Assembly: GCF_020733705.1 (NCBI RefSeq)
Contig: NZ_JAJFZM010000002.1
Span: forward strand, 558,001-622,000
Source of the DNA: Nocardia australiensis
GTDB lineage: Bacteria > Actinomycetota > Actinomycetes > Mycobacteriales > Mycobacteriaceae
Length of the DNA stretch: 64,000 nucleotides
Direction: 5' to 3'
The notes under the pieces are model-generated. The model was not told the origin of the DNA, did not search any database, and saw nothing but the letters and a program-made list of their open reading frames with translations. Positions 25,756 to 33,994 of this stretch are shown here, in pieces; position 1 is the first letter of the stretch, and each line of letters starts with the position of its first letter. Position numbers and translations under genes: made by a program.

Positions 25756-26739
25756 TCAGCGTCGGCTGGTTGGATGGGTGCGCACTTCGGGGAGAAGGGC
25801 GTCGACGGTTGCGCGTTCGAACACTTCGGTACCGGGCAGCATGACGGTGGCCGCGGCGGCGGCCACTCCATATTCGCAGGCACGAACACAGGGGTTGCCT
25901 TGGACCAGTTGATAAGTCACAGCGGCGACCAAGCTGTCGCCAGCGCACGCGTCGCTGCGGGGCGGCCCTGCCAACGGCGGCGCGGATATCTCGTAGTGCA
26001 TGTCCCGGTCGGAGCACACGGCACCCAGTGCGCCGACCGTGGTGACTGCGTGCTCGGTCGTACCGAGGTCGAGTAGATAGTTGTTGGCGGCGCGGGCATC
26101 GTTGAAGTTCGCTATGGGCCTTCCGATGAGGTCGGCCGCTTCTCGTCGGTCGAGGCGAATCAGGAATACGGGCTCTTGCAGTAGTTTTCGCAACTGCATT
26201 CCGGTGATGTCGAGGACGATCGGGGTGCTGTAGGGGCGGATGCGGTGGGCGACCTCGGCGCAGAAGTCGTCGCGGAGTCCGGGTGTGGCGCTGCCGGTGA
26301 TCACGACATAGGAGCAGTGTTGTGCCGCGACGACGATCTCTTCCAAACATCGGATTTCTTCAACCTCGGCGAGTTCGGGACCAGGCGGCACAATGTGGTA
26401 ACTGTGCCCGGTCCATTCCTCGGCGACAACGATCGCTTCGCGGGTATCGGAACCGATCTCGATCCGGCGATGGTCCATACCCTCCTCATCCAGCAGGCGG
26501 TCGAGCCGTCGGCCGACCTCGCGGCCGGAGGTGTGCAATGCGGTAGCGGAACCGCCCAGCCTGCCGATGCAACGCGCGACGTTGATACCGCCGCCACCCC
26601 CTTGGACCGAGCTCAACTTGGCGCGGTTCTTGCCGCCACTGATCAGCCGCGGCGCCTCCAGGTATATGTCCACAGTCGGGTTCAGCGTGACTGTCAATAT
26701 GGTCGACACGTGGGTACCTTCGATACCGGACACGCTCAT
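25756..26739 (-). CDS. pfkB: PfkB-family sugar kinase (DosR-type phosphofructokinase)
   Basis: A 327-residue ribokinase-fold kinase. The N-terminal substrate region is TVTLNPTVDIYLEAP with VQGGGGGINVARCIGRLGG, as in 6-phosphofructokinase PfkB. The C-terminal signature is SDACAGDSLVAAV, with the catalytic Asp. The usual GAGD is CAGD here, a change in the anion hole. It may phosphorylate fructose-6-phosphate or a tagatose-type sugar phosphate. The ATG at 26739 follows AGAAGGA closely; a GTG ten codons on with GAAGG is an alternative. Two DosR-like boxes lie about 100-130 bases upstream, matching the mycobacterial pfkB in the DosR regulon. Confidence 0.85.
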   Translation of the reverse strand: MSVSGIEGTHVSTILTVTLNPTVDIYLEAPRLISGGKNRAKLSSVQGGGGGINVARCIGRLGGSATALHTSGREVGRRLDRLLDEEGMDHRRIEIGSDTREAIVVAEEWTGHSYHIVPPGPELAEVEEIRCLEEIVVAAQHCSYVVITGSATPGLRDDFCAEVAHRIRPYSTPIVLDITGMQLRKLLQEPVFLIRLDRREAADLIGRPIANFNDARAANNYLLDLGTTEHAVTTVGALGAVCSDRDMHYEISAPPLAGPPRSDACAGDSLVAAVTYQLVQGNPCVRACEYGVAAAAATVMLPGTEVFERATVDALLPEVRTHPTSRR

Positions 26740-26837
26740 TCCTTCTCTGAGCAGGATCTGACGCGCGGGAGTGAACGGAACACAGTGTCGAGCATCGAAT
26801 CCTGCTGATACGGGTGCTGTTCGAATCAGCGTCCCCG

Positions 26838-26872
26838 GGTACCGACGGCCCGCTACAGTGCCGAAAGGCCCG
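26838..26872 (-). promoter_or_regulatory. tandem DosR-like boxes upstream of pfkB
   Basis: The minus strand at 26872-26858 reads GGGCCTTTCGGCACT, 13 of 15 matches to GGGACTTTCGGCCCT. Next to it, 26838-26852 reads GGGTACCGACGGCCC on the plus strand, which recurs almost exactly before the nitroreductase gene (41472-41486). Paired boxes are typical of DosR promoters. Confidence 0.6.
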
Positions 26873-26898
26873 GATGCGAGGCCGTTGGTCGGATCCTG

Positions 26899-27063
26899 GT
26901 GGAGAACCCGATCAAACCCTGGCGACACGAGTCGTGGATTTTCCGGCGTGACCCCGATTTCGCGGCCAAGGCGACCGGGATCCTCGACCTCTACCAGGGC
27001 TTTTATCAAGGTGAACCGCTCGGGCCGGGTTACCGGCTCTGGCAGCCTGCGGGCGACGTCTGC
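26899..27063 (+). pseudogene. IS630-family transposase fragment
   Basis: The frame reads NPIKPWRHESWIFRRDPDFA and AKATGILDLYQGFYQGEPLG, matching the segment before the first catalytic Asp of IS630-type transposases. The DDE core itself is absent. It is an internal fragment only. Confidence 0.65.
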
Positions 27064-27187
27064 CTCCTAGCCAGGTTGTGTCGAGCAGGAGACCCTGACC
27101 GTCATCGGCGGCATATGACTGCGGAGGCGAGGGGCGAAGGTCCTGCTCCGCAGAGCACTTCTACCTGGTCGCGCGGGGTTGCTGCTG

Positions 27188-27202
27188 GAGACTTTCGGCT
27201 CT
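27188..27202 (+). promoter_or_regulatory. DosR-like box before rafH
   Basis: GAGACTTTCGGCTCT matches GGGACTTTCGGCCCT at 13 of 15 positions and lies about 50 bases before the rafH start codon. Confidence 0.7.
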
Positions 27203-27251
27203 GTCGGCGGGGATCGGTCGGTGACATCGTCGGCTGAACCAGGAGGATGTC

Positions 27252-28052
27252 ATGTACAAAAGTCCGTCTCATACAAGGCCCGCCCTACCGATATCGATAG
27301 GCCCACACGTACCCGACGCCGCGGTCGACTACGCACGCGAGAAGATCGGCCACGCATTGGATTACGCATCCGAACCGGTGCTCTTGGCACGGGTTCGGTT
27401 GACCGCGCATGCGGATCCGGCGGTCGAGAATCCGATTGTGGCCCAGGCGAACGTGAATATGGGTGGCCGTGCGGTGCGAGTTCAGGTCACGGCCGCGACC
27501 GCGCTGGAGGCGGTCGATCTACTGCAGACACGGCTGCGGTCACGCCTACAACGGCTGTCACGGCATTGGGAGGCCGTGCGCGGCGGACGACCGGTTCGCG
27601 GACCGCACGAGTGGCGTCACGGTGACCTCCCTGCCGCGCGGCCACCGTACTTCCAGCGACCCGCCGAGCTGCGTGAGGTGGTACGGCGCAAGTCGTTCGC
27701 GCTGGCCACCGAAACCTGTGACGAGGCGGCGTTCGATATGGAATTGATGGATTACGAGTTCCACCTGTTCACCGAATCGGGTAGCCACGTGGACAGCGTG
27801 CTCTACCGCAACGGCGACACCGGTTACCGCCTCGCCCAAGTCGATCCACGCCCTCGTGCCGTCACCAGTGGCACGACGCCGATCACGATCAGCCTTTCAC
27901 CGGCTCCGGTGCTCAGCACCGAGACTGCTATCGAGCGACTCGAACTGGCCGGATGGCCGTTCGTATTCTTCTGCGACCGCGACCTGAACCGCGGTTGCGT
28001 GCTCTACCACCGCTACGACGGGCACTACGGCCTGATCACTCCCATCACCTAA
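27252..28052 (+). CDS. rafH: RafH-like ribosome hibernation factor (long HPF with two C-terminal domains)
   Basis: The 266-residue protein should bind and inactivate ribosomes during hypoxic dormancy. The first 110 residues are an S30AE/HPF-type domain (ARVRLTAHADPAVENPIVAQ). Then come two copies of the HPF C-terminal module: RRKSFALATETCDEAAFDME with DYEFHLFTESGS, and ETAIERLELAGWPFVFFCDR ending GHYGLITPIT. Two tandem C-terminal modules are the mark of mycobacterial RafH/Rv0079, which belongs to the DosR regulon. The ATG follows AGGAGG by five bases. A DosR-like box lies 50 bases upstream. DUF1918 and a small protein follow in the same operon. Confidence 0.87.
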   Translation: MYKSPSHTRPALPISIGPHVPDAAVDYAREKIGHALDYASEPVLLARVRLTAHADPAVENPIVAQANVNMGGRAVRVQVTAATALEAVDLLQTRLRSRLQRLSRHWEAVRGGRPVRGPHEWRHGDLPAARPPYFQRPAELREVVRRKSFALATETCDEAAFDMELMDYEFHLFTESGSHVDSVLYRNGDTGYRLAQVDPRPRAVTSGTTPITISLSPAPVLSTETAIERLELAGWPFVFFCDRDLNRGCVLYHRYDGHYGLITPIT

Positions 28053-28062
28053 GGAGACAGAT

Positions 28063-28323
28063 ATGTACGCCGAAAAGGGTAATTGGCTGCTAGTCGAGGG
28101 ACGCACGATCGATGACACCCCTCGGCGCGGCCTGATCGAGGAGGTCCATTCACCTGACGGTTCGCCACCGTATCTCGTGCACTGGACCGACACCGGCCAT
28201 CGCGCCCTCACATACCCCGGTCCCGACGCCCATGTACTCACCGCCGAGCAATTGCGAGCGCAGGAAGACATTGCGGCAGCACACTTCTCGTCGATGCAGC
28301 ACACGAGCGGCGAACACCCCTAG
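28063..28323 (+). CDS. DUF1918-family small protein
   Basis: An 86-residue protein with a small beta-barrel-like core: KGNWLLVEGRTIDDTPRRGL, then SPPYLVHWTDTGHRALTYPG. DUF1918 proteins are common in actinobacteria, often beside stress genes, and their function is not known. AAGGAG lies seven bases before the ATG and only ten bases separate it from rafH, so it is in the same operon. Confidence 0.8.
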   Translation: MYAEKGNWLLVEGRTIDDTPRRGLIEEVHSPDGSPPYLVHWTDTGHRALTYPGPDAHVLTAEQLRAQEDIAAAHFSSMQHTSGEHP

Positions 28324-28372
28324 ACCCCCTGGACCGTGTTCGAGAGGGCACACATCACCACTGGAGGAATCC

Positions 28373-28756
28373 ATGAGCAACCTCGCCGACCTCAGCCCAG
28401 CCGAACGCCAACTCGCCGCCCGCCGTGCCGTAGACGACCTCGGGCAGGGGCGCGACGACCATGCGGTACTGCGTGTGCGCTGCGGTCGCAGCCACCACGT
28501 CGCGACCGTTTTCGACACCACGGTCGGCGCGGTATACGAGTCGTCGGTCGGCCCACACGCACATGGGCACCGAGATTTCGTTGACGAGCCACATCACGCG
28601 AGTCGGACCGGCACCCGCTTCGCCGATCTGCTCGACGGCGACCGCTTCACCGACGACTTGGTGCCCGCCCACTGTGAATGCGGTAGCTACGAACTGTCGC
28701 GAACCGACATGCGCCGCGCGATCGACGCGGACCAGCACACGATCCAGCTGACCTGA
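28373..28756 (+). CDS. hypothetical protein, third gene of the rafH operon
   Basis: The 127-residue product is not one I recognise. The N-terminal part is helical and charged (LSPAERQLAARRAVDDLGQG). The middle resembles a beta-sheet binding module (HAVLRVRCGRSHHVATVFDT) rich in His. The end has HCECGSYELSRTDMRRAI, where CxC plus nearby His could bind metal. CTGGAGGAATCC precedes the ATG. It follows DUF1918 by 49 bases and is probably cotranscribed with rafH. Confidence 0.65.
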   Translation: MSNLADLSPAERQLAARRAVDDLGQGRDDHAVLRVRCGRSHHVATVFDTTVGAVYESSVGPHAHGHRDFVDEPHHASRTGTRFADLLDGDRFTDDLVPAHCECGSYELSRTDMRRAIDADQHTIQLT

Positions 28757-28824
28757 CCGCAGGCCCGGACCAGTGCAGTGGTGGTCTTCGAGCCGTCTGG
28801 AGCGCCATTCCCCACTGGGCGTGC

Positions 28825-29160
28825 TCAGGTGGCGTTGAGGTTGAAATCGATGGGATCCGGGCCCGGGATCATCTCCGCAGTGACATGGACCTCGACAGTC
28901 CCGACGAAGAACGGGGTGATCGGGATAGTTGCCGCGATACCTTCGGAGCTGGTGATGGCGTGCCAGCTGATGCCGTCGAGGCTCGGTGGTGTGGGGAAGA
29001 CGGGGGCGGCCGACCCGCGCAGGGTGAAGGAGACCTCGATGCCCTCGAGTCCGGCGCCGTCGGGGTCGACGACCCGAGCGACGCAAGGTTCGGGAAACGG
29101 CGTTCCGGCCAGGGTTCGCTGGTCGTCGCCCGCGTAGATCGTCAATGTGCTCTCGGCCAT
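28825..29160 (-). CDS. small Ig-like-domain protein, operon partner of DUF2267
   Basis: A 111-residue protein that looks like a single invasin/Big-type immunoglobulin module: LTIYAGDDQRTLAGTPFPEP, PDGAGLEGIEVSFTLRGSA, then FFVGTVEVHVTAEMIPGPDP. Such modules usually sit on exported proteins, but no signal peptide or anchor is seen here. It follows the DUF2267 gene by eight bases on the same strand. The function is unknown. A free-standing Ig-like protein in a dormancy island is odd. Confidence 0.6.
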   Translation of the reverse strand: MAESTLTIYAGDDQRTLAGTPFPEPCVARVVDPDGAGLEGIEVSFTLRGSAAPVFPTPPSLDGISWHAITSSEGIAATIPITPFFVGTVEVHVTAEMIPGPDPIDFNLNAT

Positions 29161-29167
29161 GAGATTC

Positions 29168-29722
29168 CTATTCGAAGCGGCCAGAAATGTGGCGGAGTCT
29201 TCCGCAGCGTCGGATACTGCTCGCGTCAATTCCGTTCCTGTTGTGCCGCCGACCGGAAGACGAAGATGTCCTCGTCTGCCTCGACTGCGACCGAGTCGTT
29301 GGAGAGCCCGCGAGGATGTCACCCAAGCGCCCGGGGAGCACGGCGAAGACCGGCAGGAGATGGCCGGGGGAGAACGACGAGTCCATTGCGTCGGTGATGC
29401 TGCCGGCAAGGGCCGGAACCTCGACCTCGGCTATCCCGGCGGCGCTGGCGAATTGCTCGATGAATTCATCGACGTGGTGGTTGACCGGGACGCGGCTCGG
29501 TATCCATCCTTCGAAGAAGACTCCGCGAAACAGTTCGGGCAGCTGTGCGCTCGAGTGCGCCGCGGCGTCGACACCGATGCGGTCACGCACTGTGTGCAGC
29601 CAAGCGCGGACGACTCGATAGGTAAAGGCACGGTCGTCCGTGCCGATCGTGCCAGCAATAACACCCAACCATTTGTGTGCCCGATCGACTGTGGGAGCGA
29701 ACGGGTCGACATGACGAGGCAT
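29168..29722 (-). CDS. DUF2267-family protein
   Basis: A 184-residue protein from MPRHVDPF. Residues about 12-110 match DUF2267 (AHKWLGVIAGTIGTDDRAFT, YRVVRAWLHTVRDRIGVDAA, LPELFRGVFFEGWIP), a helical family that accompanies universal stress and dormancy genes in actinobacteria. The last 50 residues are basic and low in complexity and may be a decayed or extended tail. It is divergent from the phosphoribosyltransferase-hydrolase gene and shares its DosR-like box. The biochemical role is unknown. Confidence 0.75.
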   Translation of the reverse strand: MPRHVDPFAPTVDRAHKWLGVIAGTIGTDDRAFTYRVVRAWLHTVRDRIGVDAAAHSSAQLPELFRGVFFEGWIPSRVPVNHHVDEFIEQFASAAGIAEVEVPALAGSITDAMDSSFSPGHLLPVFAVLPGRLGDILAGSPTTRSQSRQTRTSSSSGRRHNRNGIDASSIRRCGRLRHISGRFE

Positions 29723-29860
29723 AGCGGGGCCTGCCTTTCGTATCCGTCTTGTCCACCGTGCGACGGTCGGAGCATGGGCGACAGGGGCGAAGGTCACCAC
29801 CTGGCACCTACTTTCCTTTCCAGCCGGGATCCTCCGGCTGGTTGCTTGTTCGAATCGGTG

Positions 29861-29875
29861 AGGACCAACGGCTCT
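29861..29875 (+). promoter_or_regulatory. DosR-like box in a divergent promoter
   Basis: AGGACCAACGGCTCT (10 of 15 to the DosR-type consensus) lies between the divergent DUF2267 and phosphoribosyltransferase genes, 75 bases before the latter. It matches 12 of 15 positions of the site at 41435-41449. Confidence 0.5.
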
Positions 29876-29950
29876 TGGATCGGCGACCTCGAGATCTGCC
29901 GCCGACCGCAGGCGAACGCGAATCTGGATGTGTCTCCCGAGGAGGTTCCG

Positions 29951-31297
29951 ATGCTATTTCTCGATCGTGGCGATGCCGGTCGGCGACTGGCCGCGCGGCT
30001 GCGCACTGTGAGTGTGGAAGACGCCGTGGTTCTCGGTTTGCCTCGTGGCGGTGTACCCGTCGCGTTCGAGGTCGCCCGGGCGTTGGGTGCGCCGCTGGAT
30101 GTGATCGTGGTGCGCAAGCTGGGGGTGCCGTATCAGCCGGAGCTGGCGTTCGGTGCGATCGGCGAGGGCGAGGTCCGGGTGATCAATGACTTCGTGGTCG
30201 CCGACGCGCGGCTCACCGCCGCGGAAATGGCTCGGGTGGAAAGCCATGAGCGGGCAGAACTTATCCGGCGGGCGGAGGTATTCCGGGCCGGTCGTGCACG
30301 GATTCCGCTGGCGGGGCGCATCGCCGTCATCGTCGATGACGGTGTCGCGACCGGCGCGACCGCGCGCGCGGCATGTCAGGTCGCTCGGGCCGAGGGGGCT
30401 TCGCGTGTCGTGCTTGCTGTTCCGGTCGGTGCGCGGGATTCGTTGACGGCGCTGTCGAAAGAAGCCGATGAGGTGATCTCTCTCGAGGCGCCCACCCATT
30501 TCCTCGCTGTCGGCCTGTGGTACCGCCACTTCGGACAGACCTCCGATAAGAAGGTGGTCGAGCTGTTGCGCCGCGCTGGCGACGGCGTCCCGGCCCCCCT
30601 GGAGGTTCCCGCCGGGGATCCGCTGCTGCGTGACGACGAAGTGCGGGTGGTAGCCGGAAAGGTCGAACTCGCCGGGCATCTCACCATTCCGGAGGATCCC
30701 ATCGGGTTGGTGGTGTTCGCGCACGGCAGTGGCAGCAGCCGCCACAGCCCCCGAAACCGCTATGTCGCGAGTGTGCTCAACCGAGCCGGACTGGGCACGC
30801 TGCTGTTCGACCTGCTCACACCGGAGGAGGAAATCGACCGCGCTAACGTCTTCGATATCGGGCTATTGGCCGGTCGGCTGGTCGAGGTCACCCGCTGGCT
30901 CACCCTCCAGGAACAGGTGGCGGGGTTGCGGATCGGCTACTTCGGGGCGAGTACCGGCGCCGGCGCGGCACTGCAGGCCGCGGCCGACACCAGTGTCGAT
31001 ATCGCCGCGGTGGTCTCGCGCGGTGGCCGACCCGATCTGGCTCGGGCGGCGCTGGCCGGGGTGCGCGCACCGACGCTGCTGATCGTCGGGGGACACGATC
31101 ACGTTGTACTGGAACTGAATCAGCTCGCACAGGAGGCCATGTCGTGCGAGACCACGCTGGCGGTCGTGCCCGGCGCGACCCACCTGTTCCCCGAACCCGG
31201 TGCGCTGGAAAATGTCGCCGAACTGGCACGCGATTGGTTCGTCGCCCAACTGGGCCCCTTCGAGGCCGGGGAGCGGGTTGGCAAGGAGTCGCAATGA
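29951..31297 (+). CDS. phosphoribosyltransferase-dienelactone hydrolase fusion (Rv0571c-like)
   Basis: A 448-residue two-domain protein. Residues 1-210 are a type I phosphoribosyltransferase: the PRPP loop is IAVIVDDGVATGATARAACQ, preceded by LGLPRGGVPVAFEVARALG. Residues about 225-440 are an alpha/beta-hydrolase with GLVVFAHGSGSSRHSPRNR, the nucleophile region GYFGASTGAGAAL and a His in VPGATHLFPEP. The nucleophile is Ser in GASTGAG. The same fusion (Rv0571c) belongs to the mycobacterial DosR regulon. GAGG lies five bases before the ATG. A decayed second copy is at 45.5 kb. The substrate is unknown. Confidence 0.88.
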   Translation: MLFLDRGDAGRRLAARLRTVSVEDAVVLGLPRGGVPVAFEVARALGAPLDVIVVRKLGVPYQPELAFGAIGEGEVRVINDFVVADARLTAAEMARVESHERAELIRRAEVFRAGRARIPLAGRIAVIVDDGVATGATARAACQVARAEGASRVVLAVPVGARDSLTALSKEADEVISLEAPTHFLAVGLWYRHFGQTSDKKVVELLRRAGDGVPAPLEVPAGDPLLRDDEVRVVAGKVELAGHLTIPEDPIGLVVFAHGSGSSRHSPRNRYVASVLNRAGLGTLLFDLLTPEEEIDRANVFDIGLLAGRLVEVTRWLTLQEQVAGLRIGYFGASTGAGAALQAAADTSVDIAAVVSRGGRPDLARAALAGVRAPTLLIVGGHDHVVLELNQLAQEAMSCETTLAVVPGATHLFPEPGALENVAELARDWFVAQLGPFEAGERVGKESQ

Positions 31298-31369
31298 CTG
31301 TCCTACGTAACGGCCGCTTCGCGGGGACCGCACGGGTCTGTACCGGACGGCCGGAAGGTCCTGAATTGT

Positions 31370-31384
31370 GGGACCGATTGCCCT
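31370..31384 (+). promoter_or_regulatory. possible DosR-like box before the membrane protein gene
   Basis: GGGACCGATTGCCCT has both half-sites (GGGAC and GCCCT) at the correct spacing, 10 of 15 matches overall, about 115 bases before the 31498 start. Confidence 0.4.
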
Positions 31385-31497
31385 TCTCGACTGGCCATTG
31401 CGCCCTTCCGACGGGTGTGCGCTGCGGCGATGCTTGATGGAAGCCCCTGATCCCACGCCGATCCGCGCGCGGGACGACGGCAGAAAGAGCTGGGCGA

Positions 31498-32096
31498 TGG
31501 ACAGTAATGGATTGGTGCCGTGGCAATCGCGGATCATGTACACATGGCGGCGAAACCCGTTGATGCGGACCAGTTATCGCGTGCAGTCGGTTTTGCACGG
31601 CATCGTGGTCGCGGCGATCGTCCTGGCGATTCCGGTCGCGGTGACGCTGGGCATGGTGACGCACGACCGGCTAGTCGAGCGAAGTGAGCAGCTGCGATCG
31701 GTCCTGCACACAGTCGACGCGACCTTGGACGCCGATGCGGAGCCGGTCGCGACGGCACCGATGGACGCGCCGTCCACTGCCGTCTCGGTGCAGGGGCACT
31801 GGGTATTCTCGGGCACCTCGCACAATGGGCAGATCACCACGAAACCGTCGGCAAGACAGGGGGATCGGATTCTGGTCTGGGTTTCGGCCGATGGCAATCA
31901 GGTGCCACCGCCTCCGAGTGCGTCGGGGGCGCTTCGGGACTCGATAGCCGTCGCGGTGGCCGCTTTCGTCGGAATGTCCACCCTCCTGCTGCTGTCGGGA
32001 GGCGGCATCGACTGGCTGTTGGATCGGGTCAGGCGCGAGACATGGGGCCGGGAATGGACCACGCTCGCCGCAGATCGCAGATGGAATGCCCACTGA
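31498..32096 (+). CDS. Rv1733c-like conserved membrane protein
   Basis: A 199-residue protein with two membrane helices: one at about residues 35-58 (GIVVAAIVLAIPVAVTLGMV) and one at about 140-165 (SIAVAVAAFVGMSTLLLLSG). An extracytoplasmic domain of about 80 residues lies between them (VQGHWVFSGTSHNGQI). This is the plan of mycobacterial Rv1733c, a DosR-regulon antigen of unknown function. The N-terminal WRRNPLMRTSYR segment is a typical cytosolic opening of the family. The start is uncertain, because no strong ribosome binding site is present and an ATG at 31438 is in frame. Confidence 0.75.
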
Positions 32097-32615
32097 GGCA
32101 GGGCATTCGGTTTCTCGAACGGAGTCAGGTCAGGACGAGACTTCGCCGAACTGGTTCGGATCTGCCAGTAACCAGCAATGCCTGTCGTCCACGGTGATGG
32201 ATCTCCTCATGCGTGGCTCGCAGCGACTGTGTCGCAGCCTCGGGTATCACATGTCGCCGTTGCTCCAGACAATCGTCACCGACGCGGACACGATCAGCGA
32301 GTGGGACGCAGAACTATCGAGCCGCCTCCGCGATGCGGTATGAGCACTGCATCACCGAGCTGATCGCACCCGGTGTCCCGTCGTTCGATCCGCAGCTGTC
32401 GAGACAGGCCGCCTATCCGGCGGCAGTGTGGTTCACCGAGCAGATGACCGCGAACCTGTCCGTATCGGCCGCATCCCAGCCCGAACCCGAGCGACCGTCT
32501 CGAAGCCGGGAAGTGTCCGGCGCGGCCGAAAGTCCCACCGCAGTGGGGTCCTCGGCAACTAGCCCGGCACGCTCGCGCGACGTGACGATGGATGGGCACG
32601 GAGAGGAGTCGGCTG
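32097..32615. other. unassigned stretch before the ATPase operon, possible frameshifted gene
   Basis: Two overlapping plus-strand frames look coding. One ends SPLLQTIVTDADTISEWDAE ... SRLRDAV at 32343. The other, from 32333, begins EHCITELIAPGVPSFDPQLS and continues to 32.6 kb. A single indel near 32340 would join them. I do not recognise the combined product. No confident promoter was found for the ATPase operon here. Confidence 0.35.
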
Positions 32616-33071
32616 GTGCGACCATGGCGGGATTTTCTCGAACGCTTCCGCCCGACAGGCACACCCGGCGCGGCGGCGCTGCGTGGTGTTCCCGCGGATC
32701 GGGCCGGCGATGCCGAATCCGAGCTCGGGCTACTACTCGCGTTGCTCGACGACGCCCGAACACAGGCCGAGCAGATCCGGGCAGATGCCGTCGAACGGGC
32801 GCGCGGGATCCGGGCGCGGGCCCGCGGCCGAGCCGAGGAGATGGTGTTGTCCGCGCGGCAGCACACGGAATCAGCCAGGGCCGAGGCTGTCGGCCGAGCA
32901 CGCGCGCAGAACGCGGCCGAACAGGATGCGCTCCGGAATGCCGCGGCAGCGGAGATCGAACGGATGCGGACCGCGGTGGCCGTCCGGATGCCGGACTATG
33001 TCGCGAGGGTGCGCAGCGAAACCCGAGCGCTGATCGACGGTTCGAACCGAAATTCGGAGGTCGGGCCGTGA
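32616..33071 (+). CDS. A/V-type ATPase peripheral-stalk subunit G/H-like
   Basis: A 151-residue protein dominated by one long amphipathic helix rich in Ala, Arg and Glu (about residues 30-125; ARTQAEQIRADAVERARGIR, then GRAEEMVLSARQHTESARAE). This is the pattern of peripheral-stalk G/H subunits, which pair with subunit E to hold the A3B3 head to subunit I. The GTG at 32616 follows GAGAGGAG and is preferred to an ATG eight codons earlier. The stop overlaps the next start (GTGA). Assignment relies on coiled-coil character plus position as first gene of the operon. Confidence 0.65.
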   Translation: MRPWRDFLERFRPTGTPGAAALRGVPADRAGDAESELGLLLALLDDARTQAEQIRADAVERARGIRARARGRAEEMVLSARQHTESARAEAVGRARAQNAAEQDALRNAAAAEIERMRTAVAVRMPDYVARVRSETRALIDGSNRNSEVGP

Positions 33072-33994
33072 CCGCGGCGTGGGTGGCCGGGGATGTGCGC
33101 GCGCGAGCGCTGCTGGAGCGCCGTCTGGGTGCACGGCGAACGCGCGAGCTGGCCGCTCTGCCGTCGCTTGCCGGCGCCCAGCGGGTGCTGCTGAACAGTC
33201 CGTATCGCCGGGATATCGAACTCGGCAGGAGCCTGGCGGACACCGAACACGCGGTGGCAGCCGCCGTCCTGTGGCACCTACGAGTTCTCGCGGGCTGGCA
33301 GCCGCGCACCGGCGCCCGGATGGTCCGGTTGCTGGCGGGCGGATTCGAGGTGGCAAATATCGCCGAACATGCCCGCGCGCTGCGTGGCGCGATGCCCGGA
33401 CCGCCGTTCCGGCTCGGGGCATTGGATATCGCTTGGTCGCGCCTGCGTACCACCGCGTCACCCGCCGAACTACGCCGGATGCTGGCACGGTCCCCATGGG
33501 GGGATCCCAACGGCGACACGCCATCCGACATCGTTGCGGGCGTTCAATTGGTCTGGGCGGACCGGGTTGCCAACGGTGTGCCCGATGCGGCTCGATGGGC
33601 GAGTAGGGCAGCCGCGTTACTACTGGCGCGCCGACTCCTGTTGGAAGGAGCTACCCCACCGGCCGGTGCGGTTGAGGCCAGGGCCGAGCGGCTTGTGGGC
33701 CGAGCCGCATTGCGCGCCAAGGATCTTCCGTCGTTCGCGGCCGCATTGCCCGCCCGGGCCCGCTTCGCGGTTGTTGAGACGACCGACCCCGGCGAACTAT
33801 GGCGGGCGGAGTCGCGATGGTGGGCGGAAGTGGAGCGCGATGGCCGAGAGTTGTTGCGGCGATCCGGATTCGGGCCCGCCGCCGTGATCGGGACAGTGGC
33901 CTTGCTCGCAGTCGACGCCTGGCGCTGCCGGGCCGCACTGCAGATCGCCGCTGCGGGCGGGCGACCATTGGAGGCATACGATGCGCTGGCCTGA
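33068..33994 (+). CDS. atpC: A/V-type ATPase subunit C
   Basis: A 308-residue, mostly helical protein. Subunit C (d/AC39-like) is the funnel that links the central stalk to the c-ring. Supporting stretches are ELAALPSLAGAQRVLLNSPY near the N-terminus, which resembles the family pattern before the first helical bundle, and HALRVLAGWQPRTGARMVRL-type helices in the middle (here LWHLRVLAGWQPRTG). Similarity is diffuse, as is usual for this subunit. It is coupled to the G-like gene by GTGA and overlaps subunit I by 14 bases. In Thermus-type operons C lies after E; here it precedes I. Confidence 0.72.
   Translation: MTAAWVAGDVRARALLERRLGARRTRELAALPSLAGAQRVLLNSPYRRDIELGRSLADTEHAVAAAVLWHLRVLAGWQPRTGARMVRLLAGGFEVANIAEHARALRGAMPGPPFRLGALDIAWSRLRTTASPAELRRMLARSPWGDPNGDTPSDIVAGVQLVWADRVANGVPDAARWASRAAALLLARRLLLEGATPPAGAVEARAERLVGRAALRAKDLPSFAAALPARARFAVVETTDPGELWRAESRWWAEVERDGRELLRRSGFGPAAVIGTVALLAVDAWRCRAALQIAAAGGRPLEAYDALA

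Noticed and set aside
29147..29950. N-terminal extension of the PRTase-hydrolase fusion
   Set aside because: The extension overlaps the DUF2267 gene and the promoter. The ATG at 29951 has a good ribosome binding site and begins the PRTase domain.
31294..31437. Small 47-codon frame overlapping the stop of the PRTase-hydrolase gene
   Set aside because: The ATGA overlap is suggestive, but the product has no motif and the region probably holds the promoter of the membrane protein gene.
32213..33067. Upstream extension of ATPase subunit C
   Set aside because: It overlaps the G-like subunit in another frame, and the GTG at 33068 forms a normal coupled start.
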